From CBDCFV01 sp965203835 (GTDB lineage Bacteria; Chloroflexota; Dehalococcoidia; Lucifugimonadales; UBA3495), in the NCBI GenBank assembly GCA_965203835.1, contig OZ241919.1, positions 4,216,001 through 4,280,000 of the forward strand: 64,000 nt of DNA, in the 5' to 3' direction. Each line of letters starts with the position of its first letter. The first letter of the stretch is position 1. Below, piece after piece: positions 57,822 to 64,000 of this stretch. Both the position numbers and the translations under genes were made by a program. The notes beneath the pieces were generated by a model. It worked only from the letters and a program-made list of their open reading frames with translations, did not search any database and was not told the origin of the DNA.

Positions 57822-58268
57822 ATGCCGCCCCGTCCCCGACGCGAAACCCCTGAAAGTCAGTCACGTCGTATCCGAAAGCATGTAGCGCAAGCCCAAGAAT
57901 ACTGGGCCAAGGGCGCCCAGCACTTGCGCGAAAAAGATACATGCCAAGCCGCTGAAAAAGGCTGGGGCACCGTCGCTCAGCTAGGGAAGGCCGTAGCCAC
58001 CTTGAGAAGCTGGGACCACTACGACCACGACGCCGTCCGCGATTGCCTTTACGCCCTGGCCGATGAAGCCCCCGACCAGTCTCGGGAAATAATTCGTGGA
58101 GTGCGTGCTGCGGAACACCTGCACGGCCATTTCTACGAAGTCTATATGACCCTCAACACCGTCGATCTGGCGCTGGAAGACGTGACTCCCCTGCTGGAAA
58201 TCCTCTGGGGACTCCTCCCAGACGACTATACGGGAGGAGGGACATTCGCTCAATCAACCGCTGCATAG
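57822..58268 (+). CDS. PaREP1/HEPN-like protein
   Basis: A 148-residue helical protein. Its core ('AQEYWAKGAQHLREKDTCQA', 'EKGWGTVAQLGKAVATLRSW', 'AAEHLHGHFYEVYMTL') resembles PaREP1-type proteins of the HEPN superfamily and aligns with the gene at 62130: both have W-G-x-x-x-Q near the middle and AE(H/K)xHGxFY near the end. A HEPN Rx4-6H motif is not clear, so RNase activity is doubtful. ATG 57822 follows GAGGAAG. It may be one half of an uncharacterised toxin-antitoxin-like pair; no partner is evident. Confidence 0.6.
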   Translation: MPPRPRRETPESQSRRIRKHVAQAQEYWAKGAQHLREKDTCQAAEKGWGTVAQLGKAVATLRSWDHYDHDAVRDCLYALADEAPDQSREIIRGVRAAEHLHGHFYEVYMTLNTVDLALEDVTPLLEILWGLLPDDYTGGGTFAQSTAA

Positions 58269-58418
58269 CCTGAATGTCGGCTATGGAGCCGACAAAACCT
58301 GAGGGGCCCCGGAAACTCTGATGCCCCTTTTCATGACGTCAAGCCATTGCATTACACCGCAGAGACTGATGGAATAGCATGGTCTCAAACAACTGTATTG
58401 CTACAACTGGAAGGTGCT

Positions 58419-58967
58419 ATGCCCAAGTCAATCTACAAAATGACGATCGCAGAATTGGTTGAGCGGGGATGGACCATTATCTGCGATGATGCTGGGGTAG
58501 CCACGGCCATCAGGTCTGTTATCGACCAGTGGAATAACCTTACTTGGGCGAAGCAGACCTACTATCGTGGCAAATACGGTTTTGACGAAGACGGGGTATT
58601 GGAAATCAGTTTATTGGAACTCCGCCCGACCTCGAGAATTGCCCAAAGGTTCTGCTGCGACTGGTTTCTGGACGAGGTTGTTACTCCAGACGGAAGTATG
58701 CCGGGCTCAAATGACCGTCTGCGGGCAATCGTAGAGCGAAGCCGTATCGGAGTGGAGGACAGGAAGTACGATGATACGGCGTTGGTGCACACAGGTCCAG
58801 ATGGCTCGTTAATTCTCACAAACGAAGCAGGCTGGGGTCCGCCATACACCGAGACAAATTCGAGCTATGTCGAGCTTGATGACAAATACACTTGCTACTG
58901 GGAAAATGGTCCCTCTTGGATTCCAGAAGCGCCTTGTTGGACTTGCCCAGAGTGTAACGGGCTATAG
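58419..58967 (+). CDS. Hypothetical protein upstream of an HNH endonuclease
   Basis: A 182-residue acidic protein with no family I know. It begins 'PKSIYKMTIAELVERGWTII' and ends with a Cys cluster, 'EAPCWTCPECNGL', which could bind zinc. ATG 58419 follows AAGGTG. It is 25 bases upstream of the HNH gene and on the same strand, and the stretch is AT-richer than the core genes, so the two are probably a transferred unit. Confidence 0.55.
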   Translation: MPKSIYKMTIAELVERGWTIICDDAGVATAIRSVIDQWNNLTWAKQTYYRGKYGFDEDGVLEISLLELRPTSRIAQRFCCDWFLDEVVTPDGSMPGSNDRLRAIVERSRIGVEDRKYDDTALVHTGPDGSLILTNEAGWGPPYTETNSSYVELDDKYTCYWENGPSWIPEAPCWTCPECNGL

Positions 58968-58992
58968 CCAATATGCTCATGCATCGCTGATC

Positions 58993-59760
58993 ATGCGCAA
59001 TAGAACTGGATGGACTCGCCAACAATTGCTGGTAGCCTTCGCGCTATATTGTCGGCTGCCATTCGGTCAGCTTCATCAAAGAAACCCAGAGATTGTTCGG
59101 TGCGCAGAAGCCATTGGCAGGTCGCCTGGCGCTCTCGCGATGAAACTAACCAATATAGCCAGTCTTGACCCAGCCATTACTTCGACTGGCCGTACTGGAT
59201 TAACGGGAGCTTCTGCCAACGACCGTACCATGTGGGCTGAGATGCAAAATGACTGGGAGTCTTTTGCAGTAGAGTCTGAACAAGCGCTAACGGCGATTGA
59301 AGCGTCTAGTGGATGGGATAGGGTAACTGCACAGGATGAGGAAATATACCGCATTGGCGAAGACCGAGCTGTACAAACCACGGTTCGTATCGGCCAAAGT
59401 TTCTTCCGCGCAGTAGTTCTGAGCGCCTACAACGAGCGGTGTTGCATCACTGGTCTTACCTTGCCTTCGCTGCTTGTGGCCAGCCACATCGTTCCATGGC
59501 GTCACGACAAAATTAATAGAGTCAATCCCCGAAATGGACTCTTGCTCTCTGCACTCCATGACAAAGCGTTTGATTCGGGTTTGATCACGATAAGAGATGA
59601 CATGACAATTCAAGTGTCCCAGCAACACATGCAGATAGACGACCAATTCTTTACGGAATCAATAGAACATTACGATGGGCGGCCGATTAGTCTTCCTGAC
59701 AAATTCTTGCCGGACAGAGATTTCCTCGCCTATCACCGTGAACATATTTTTCAACAGTAG
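58993..59760 (+). CDS. HNH endonuclease family protein (HNH_2 type)
   Basis: A 255-residue protein. The C-terminal half is an HNH domain: 'YNERCCITGLTLPSLLVASH' (Cys pair replaced by CxxT/G type), 'VASHIVPWRHDKINRVNPRN' with the catalytic His, and 'GLLLSALHDKAFDSGLITI' with the last His and Asp. This is the HNH_2 pattern (PF13391) of restriction-like nucleases. The N-terminal part ('GWTRQQLLVAFALYCRLPFG') is a helical domain common in these proteins. ATG 58993 is chosen because it starts this domain after the previous stop. With its partner at 58419 it may be a restriction or phage-defence unit; no methylase is near. Confidence 0.78.
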   Translation: MRNRTGWTRQQLLVAFALYCRLPFGQLHQRNPEIVRCAEAIGRSPGALAMKLTNIASLDPAITSTGRTGLTGASANDRTMWAEMQNDWESFAVESEQALTAIEASSGWDRVTAQDEEIYRIGEDRAVQTTVRIGQSFFRAVVLSAYNERCCITGLTLPSLLVASHIVPWRHDKINRVNPRNGLLLSALHDKAFDSGLITIRDDMTIQVSQQHMQIDDQFFTESIEHYDGRPISLPDKFLPDRDFLAYHREHIFQQ

Positions 59761-60171
59761 CCAAAGGATCGAAGTCCAGTTCGCGCTCAGACCTGCCTCG
59801 CGTGCGCGGTGTGTCGAAACGCTGATTAGTGTTTGTGCCATTCCTCGTTCGGACCATGCCACTGTAAATCAATCGGAAACTCCCATGACATGCTCCCCTT
59901 CCCATCCCAAGCGACCCTTCTGTATCATAGACCTGCCTGACATTACGGCCCGAGGTTTGGAAGCAAATCCCACACCTCTCCAAGCGCGGCAAAATGGGAG
60001 AAAACAAGAGGAATTGGGAGCGTTATCGCAAAATACAGACCCGCAGTCAAAGCTGACTGTCAGGAAAATGTCCGCAAATGTCCGGCATTTCAAAAATTCC
60101 AACCAGCTATCTCCAGTGATGCGTCCATCTGTTGTGTATTTGGACCCTTCATCACTTACGGAGTCTCAACC
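59761..60171. other. Gene-free stretch before the DUF433 gene
   Basis: About 410 bases with no supported gene on either strand. It carries two copies of the 10-bp AAATGTCCGC repeat at 60066-60085 and, near 60161, the GGAGTCT ribosome site of the next gene. The rest shows nothing that I recognise. Confidence 0.55.
60066..60085 (+). repeat. Two tandem 10-bp repeats, AAATGTCCGC/AAATGTCCGG
   Basis: Same unit as the three copies at 8686-8715, here about 90 bases before a small antitoxin gene. The flanks differ, so only the repeat is shared. Confidence 0.75.
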
Positions 60172-60408
60172 ATGACACCTGACTACACCACCATCATAAC
60201 CATCGAGCCGGGCAAACGTGGTGGTAAGCCGTGTATTCGCGGCTTACGAATCACTGTTTATGACATATTGGGATACTTGGCTTCGGGTATGACTGAGGAT
60301 GAAATATTGACCGATTTCCCTGACCTGACGCGGGAAGATATTAAGGCTTGCCTCGCCTTCGCGGCGGACCGGGAGCGCCGATTCGTGTCTATTCCTCCGC
60401 TGTTTTAG
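60172..60408 (+). CDS. DUF433 antitoxin-like protein, orphan
   Basis: A 78-residue DUF433 protein with 'GKRGGKPCIRGLRITVYDIL' and 'MTEDEILTDFPDLTREDIKA', the diagnostic G-K-P-x-I-x-G-x-R-(I/V) pattern and winged-helix-like helices. Members are DNA-binding antitoxins next to DUF5615 PIN-like toxins. No such toxin gene follows; the next gene is a GMC oxidoreductase. It is therefore an orphan, perhaps kept as a repressor or as a relic. The start is ATG 60172 with GGAG in front. Confidence 0.85.
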   Translation: MTPDYTTIITIEPGKRGGKPCIRGLRITVYDILGYLASGMTEDEILTDFPDLTREDIKACLAFAADRERRFVSIPPLF

Positions 60409-60550
60409 CGAGATGATTTCGCATCGTTCCTTGCCTTGATGTAACTATCCAGCCAATATAGCTACCCCTGCTTGCCCACTCCCCACAGTTCCCGTATCCT
60501 TGCCGAAACAACCCCTGTTGGCGTCCTATTCTTACGAGGCAGGTGCGAGC

Positions 60551-62095
60551 ATGAAGTACGACGTTATAGTTGTCGGTGCGGGGTCTGCGGGTTGCGCGAT
60601 GGCGGCCCGGTTGTCGGAGGACCCGGAGCGGTCGGTGTTGCTGCTGGAGGCGGGGCCGGATTATCCCGACATTGACACTTATCCCGAAGACCTGAGGAAC
60701 GGCTACTACTCGGAGCTTGCTTCGCTCCACGACGCGCCCCATAACTGGGCCTTCGTGGGCAAGCCGACCGACGACCGGCCCAACGACATGTACGCTCCAA
60801 GGGGCAAGGTCGTCGGCGGCACCAGCGCCATCAACGGCCAAGTGTTCCTTCGGGGCGTGCCAGAGGACTACGATTCTTGGGCCGCGGAGGGCAACGACGA
60901 GTGGGAGTACGTGAAGCTGCTCCCCTTCCTGCGTCGTATGGAGACCGATCTGGACGTACAAGACGATTTCCACGGCAACGACGGGCCGATGCGGGTGCGA
61001 CGGCATAAGGAGGAGGCTTGGGAGCCATTGATGTTCGCCTTTCGGGACGCCTGCGTGGCCCAAGGGTTCCCGGAAGGCCAGGACATGAATAACCCTGACT
61101 CGACCGGTGTCGCCGCCCTTCCGATGAACAACGTTGCGGGCGTCCGCTTGAGCACCGCCCTGTCCTACATCAACCCGATACGCCACCGGCTGAACCTGAC
61201 CATCCGTCCCAACGCGCTGACCACGAAGATTCTGTTCGATGGGAACCGGGCCACTGGAGTGGAGGTGGAGAGCGGCGGCGAGACCTTCGTGGTGGAAGGG
61301 GAGCTTATCGTTCTGTCCACCGGGTCCATAGCCTCTCCACACCTGCTGATGGTGTCGGGCGTGGGCCCGCGTGATCACCTGACCAGCGTGGGCGTACCGG
61401 TGGTGCACGACCTGCCGGGCGTGGGACAGAACTTCCGCGACCACCCTCAAGCTCCCGTGACTTTCAGCGCTCAGGACGGCGTCGAGATGAATTTCGACGC
61501 GCCCAGGACCCAGTTGGGCCTGCGGTACACCGCGACGGGGTCAGACCTTCGCAACGACATGGTGCTCTTCCCGACCACATTTTCCACCCCGATGGGCGAC
61601 CTGACGGGGCCGGGAGAGGACTTCCGCATGTCCGTCATGCTCAACCTTGCCGCCGGTTCGGGGCAGGTCACCCTCACGTCTGCCGATCCCCACGACCAGC
61701 CTCTTTTGGAGTACCGGTTCCTGGAAGAGGAAACCGATGTGGAGCGGCTGCGCGACGGAATACGACTGATAGTGCGGATTTCGGAAAGCGAGGCTTATAA
61801 GGACATTGTGAAAGAACGGCTGATGCCCGCCGACGAGGACCTGGCCACCGACGAGGCGCTGGACGCATGGCTGCACGAAAACGTAAGGACTTCCCAGCAC
61901 TTGGTGGGCACCTGCAAGATGGGGCCGGCGTCGGATCCTATGGCCGTGGTGGACCAATACGGGAAGGTGCATGGGATTGACGGTCTCCGCGTTGCCGACG
62001 CGTCGGTCATGCCCGATACACCCCGCGCCAACACCAACGTCAGCGCCATCATGGTAGCCGAGAGGATTTCGGAGTTCATCAAGGAAGGGCGGTGA
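60551..62095 (+). CDS. GMC family oxidoreductase
   Basis: A 514-residue GMC enzyme: 'DVIVVGAGSAGCAMAARLSE' (FAD), 'GKVVGGTSAINGQVFLRGVP' (signature 1), 'VLSTGSIASPHLLMVSGVGP' (signature 2) and the His site 'TSQHLVGTCKMGPASDP'. It is a close paralogue of the gene at 42328-43893: both start 'MKYD-IV-GAGSAG' and share 'LLLEAGPDYP-ID'. It oxidises alcohols using FAD and O2 or another acceptor. ATG 60551 is the family-typical start. Confidence 0.9.
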   Translation: MKYDVIVVGAGSAGCAMAARLSEDPERSVLLLEAGPDYPDIDTYPEDLRNGYYSELASLHDAPHNWAFVGKPTDDRPNDMYAPRGKVVGGTSAINGQVFLRGVPEDYDSWAAEGNDEWEYVKLLPFLRRMETDLDVQDDFHGNDGPMRVRRHKEEAWEPLMFAFRDACVAQGFPEGQDMNNPDSTGVAALPMNNVAGVRLSTALSYINPIRHRLNLTIRPNALTTKILFDGNRATGVEVESGGETFVVEGELIVLSTGSIASPHLLMVSGVGPRDHLTSVGVPVVHDLPGVGQNFRDHPQAPVTFSAQDGVEMNFDAPRTQLGLRYTATGSDLRNDMVLFPTTFSTPMGDLTGPGEDFRMSVMLNLAAGSGQVTLTSADPHDQPLLEYRFLEEETDVERLRDGIRLIVRISESEAYKDIVKERLMPADEDLATDEALDAWLHENVRTSQHLVGTCKMGPASDPMAVVDQYGKVHGIDGLRVADASVMPDTPRANTNVSAIMVAERISEFIKEGR

Positions 62096-62129
62096 GCGAG
62101 GGCATTCCGCGTCGCCAACAGGAGAAACA

Positions 62130-62492
62130 ATGGCCACCAATGAACGGGTCCGGACAGCACGGGACTTTCTGGACGCATCGGACAGGGAATTCGGCGCCGG
62201 GGACAACCGGCAAGGGTCTGAAAAACTCTGGGGAGCCGCTACCCAAATAGTGATAGCGATGGCCCAGGAAAGAGGCTGGGACTATGGCAGCCACCACGCC
62301 ATGAAAGCCGCCTCGGCAAGGCTTACGGTGGAGTATGCCGATCCTGCGTTCCAAGACGGATTCGGGTTGGCGGAGAAGTTTCACGGCAACTTCTACCACA
62401 ACTTCATGGAGGACTTCCAACTAGAGGTCGATCGTCCGCGGATGCGGGAATTCATCGAACGTATGCTGGCTTACCACTCCGAAGGGGGTTGA
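62130..62492 (+). CDS. PaREP1/HEPN-like protein
   Basis: A 120-residue helical protein related to the one at 57822: 'GSEKLWGAATQIVIAMAQER' and 'GLAEKFHGNFYHNFMEDFQL' match 'AEKGWGTVAQLGKAVATLRS' and 'RAAEHLHGHFYEVYMTLNT'. It fits the PaREP1 family of HEPN-like proteins, which are common in archaea and some Chloroflexi. The gene starts at ATG 62130 after AGGAG, 34 bases downstream of the GMC gene. Function unknown. Confidence 0.65.
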   Translation: MATNERVRTARDFLDASDREFGAGDNRQGSEKLWGAATQIVIAMAQERGWDYGSHHAMKAASARLTVEYADPAFQDGFGLAEKFHGNFYHNFMEDFQLEVDRPRMREFIERMLAYHSEGG

Positions 62493-62561
62493 AAATGAAG
62501 TAAGCAGTTTAGTCGCTGCCACAGGGAATAGCCACCGTCTTGTGAGGGCGTTGGTTTCCGT

Positions 62562-63512
62562 TCAGGGCGCCAATTTTCGAAAGTGGGGAACTATCTCTCT
62601 GGCGATGGTCTCGAGGTGCCTTTCGCGGTCCTGTCGAGGGCAGGCAACGGCGAAGACTATATAGCGGGCGCCGGCGTCTATGTATTCCTGGAGGCGGGAA
62701 ATACAGTTGGCTACCGGCCCGAGCAGGCAATATTTATGGACGATGTCCCTGAATCCGCCGGAATGGAGGTAACGCCCTCCCAAGGCTTCCGCAGCCACCT
62801 CTGCCGCTTCCTCCACCGTGTCATAGATGGATATGTATGGGAAGTAAGCCCACTGGAAGCCGGACAAGTCCCGCTCTATCTCATCGGAATACCTGGTGAT
62901 TTTGGCGACGCTGTCCCGGTAACGATCGGGATCGTAGAAGTAAGGCAGCCATCCGTCTCCGTGCAGGGCGGCCCGCATCATCGCCTGGTCTCTGCGCCCG
63001 GAAACCCATATCGGTGGGTGCGGCTTCTGCGACGGCGGTGGGACGATGGTCACGTCGTTAAACCGGAAGTGGCGGCCCTCATACGTAACCTCGGACTCGG
63101 TCCAAAGTCTGCGGAGGGCTTCCAAGCACTCGTTGGTCCGCCTGCCGCGTTGGCTAACCTTGAGGCCGGCCGCTTCGAACTCCACCGGGAACTCCCCGCC
63201 GATTCCGACGCCAAGGGTCAAACGCCCACCGGAGGCGATGTCCAATGTGTTGGTCAGCTTGGCCAGGACTACTGGGTGGTAGAAGGGTGTCAACAGAATT
63301 GAGGACAGGACCCTTATATGCTCGGTAGCCCCTGCGGCGACTCCCAGCAAAGGCAGCGACGCGTGGGTAGGGCCGGGAGGAGCGCCCCTCATGTAATGTT
63401 CGCCCGCCGCAAAATACTCAAACCCCAACTCCTCCATCCATCTGGCCTGCCGGGCGGTCTCCTCGGCTCCAAGCGCCATGCCGGCCCCGAAGTGCAATTG
63501 CTGGTCGCTCAT
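62562..63512 (-). CDS. LLM class flavin-dependent oxidoreductase
   Basis: A 316-residue luciferase-like protein: 'WMEELGFEYFAAGEHYMRG', 'ILLTPFYHPVVLAKLTNTLD' and 'ASGGRLTLGVGIGGEFPVEF' are characteristic, with 'PIWVSGRRDQAMMRAALHGD' later. Length and motifs fit the F420- or FMN-dependent TIGR03619-type subgroup. GGAGG lies 11 bases before ATG 63512. It converges on the PaREP1-like gene. It is the third LLM enzyme in this window, again with no partner reductase adjacent. Confidence 0.87.
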   Translation of the reverse strand: MSDQQLHFGAGMALGAEETARQARWMEELGFEYFAAGEHYMRGAPPGPTHASLPLLGVAAGATEHIRVLSSILLTPFYHPVVLAKLTNTLDIASGGRLTLGVGIGGEFPVEFEAAGLKVSQRGRRTNECLEALRRLWTESEVTYEGRHFRFNDVTIVPPPSQKPHPPIWVSGRRDQAMMRAALHGDGWLPYFYDPDRYRDSVAKITRYSDEIERDLSGFQWAYFPYISIYDTVEEAAEVAAEALGGRYLHSGGFRDIVHKYCLLGPVANCISRLQEYIDAGARYIVFAVACPRQDRERHLETIAREIVPHFRKLAP

Positions 63513-63708
63513 TGATGTAACTGCCTCCGTTTGGTGGTAATGGTTAGCTGCTTAGCCTACAATTGTTGACAGGGCTTACGCACTTTGCTCTGAAATCTTA
63601 TCTTACAGTAATGACGGCGGTTAGAGTGAAGGTCTGTGCGGTTCACGGGTCGTTTGTCCTGTCAAGTTTCGTGACCGGCTGTTCCGTGCCGGATGGCGGA
63701 CCTTACTG

Positions 63709-64000
63709 ATGCTGGTGCTGGTAACGGGCGCAACAGGCTTTGTGGGGCGGCGAGTGGTGCAGGAACTGCAAGCCCACCATCACGATGTGCGCTGCTTGGT
63801 GCATACGCCGGGTAGAGAGCGCTTGTTCCCGGACCGCTCGGTGGAACTCCATTACGGCAGTATCTTTGATCGGGCGGCTTTGACGGAAGCGTTTTACCAC
63901 GTGGATGCCGTTATTCACTTGGTAGGAATCATCAGGGAAACCCGTCGAACCTCCTTCGACCAAGTCCACCGGCAAGGTCTGGTTAACGTCATAACCGTGG
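63709..64000 (+). CDS. NAD(P)-dependent epimerase/NDUFA9-like protein, N-terminal part (runs off the window)
   Basis: From ATG 63709 the frame is open to the window end: 'MLVLVTGATGFVGRRVVQEL' is an extended-SDR Rossmann start (GxxGxxG), followed by 'HDVRCLVHTPGRERLF' (Arg for NADP) and 'VDAVIHLVGIIRETRRTSF', where 'HLVGI' is the conserved strand of the NDUFA9/NmrA-like group. The protein continues beyond base 64000. Its substrate is unknown; complex-I-associated or nucleoside-sugar relatives are possible. It is the first gene of the next rightward unit. Confidence 0.8.
   Translation, partial: MLVLVTGATGFVGRRVVQELQAHHHDVRCLVHTPGRERLFPDRSVELHYGSIFDRAALTEAFYHVDAVIHLVGIIRETRRTSFDQVHRQGLVNVITV

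Noticed and set aside
57413..57853. 146-codon ORF overlapping the coiled-coil genes
   Set aside because: It is in a third frame with Arg-rich, unstructured sequence, and both real coding frames around it are recognisable.

Overview
The window is high-GC bacterial chromosome (a clearly AT-richer patch lies near 5-7.6 kb) and most resembles Chloroflexota of the SAR202/Dehalococcoidia type. That placement is inferred from gene content: many LLM-type flavin oxidoreductases, VOC proteins, GMC oxidoreductases, an enolase-superfamily member, DUF917 plus hydantoinase, Uma2, a stand-alone molybdopterin oxidase subunit and DUF104/PIN modules. There is no rRNA and no CRISPR array, and I recognise no transcription factor gene.

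Layout. 0-4.7 kb: end of an SDR gene, HAD phosphatase, Na/Pi symporter, VOC protein, enolase-superfamily enzyme. 4.9-9.4 kb: an accessory patch of mobile or decaying genes (PD-(D/E)XK nuclease, decapitated methylase-HNH fusion, two tiny paralogues, tRNA-Ser relic, VapB with a truncated VapC, orphan HicB, several short repeats). 9.5-24.3 kb: a UGA-containing UGSC-family gene, tRNA-Leu, amidohydrolase, chlorite-dismutase-like protein, molybdenum hydroxylase, MNT-HEPN fusion, DUF917/hydantoinase pair, SDR, NYN-LOTUS protein, GH63-like glycosidase, Uma2. 24.5-30 kb: leftward recF, purL and a glycosyltransferase. 30-35.5 kb: DoxX, two MaoC-like proteins, VOC, a UGA-containing SelW-like gene, pentapeptide protein, BioD/DRTGG protein, a type I extradiol dioxygenase behind a promoter with a perfect palindrome, tRNA-Ala. 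35.5-43.9 kb: hydrolases, LLM and AKR oxidoreductases, an intact DUF104/PIN toxin-antitoxin pair, a GMC oxidase. 44-49.6 kb: an aromatic-ring catabolic cluster (Rieske oxygenase alpha and beta, diol-dehydrogenase-like SDR, LigB-type extradiol dioxygenase) followed by a UGA-containing DUF3179 lipoprotein gene. 49.7-64 kb: more LLM and GMC enzymes, a Gfo/Idh/MocA protein, a branched-chain-type binding protein, tRNA-Arg, tRNA-Trp, a D-aminoacylase-like gene split by a Rieske domain, decaying coiled-coil genes, an HNH endonuclease with an unknown partner, PaREP1-like proteins, and the start of an NAD-dependent epimerase-like gene.

The strongest result is that three genes that look broken by an in-frame TGA (9799, 32118, 48835) read through perfectly. 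Each TGA falls at a conserved redox Cys position (UGGC, CVPU, UTLC), and each is followed 11-12 nt later by a 6-8 bp hairpin whose tip lies about 20-25 nt from the TGA, as expected for bacterial SECIS elements. They are best read as selenoproteins of three unrelated families (UGSC, Rdx/SelW, DUF3179). selA, selB, selC and selD are not in the window.

The second notable locus is 54775-56798. A D-aminoacylase-family enzyme is split into two ORFs joined by an ATGA overlap, and a Rieske [2Fe-2S] domain is fused to the C-terminal half, so the metal-binding residues and the catalytic Asp sit on different polypeptides.
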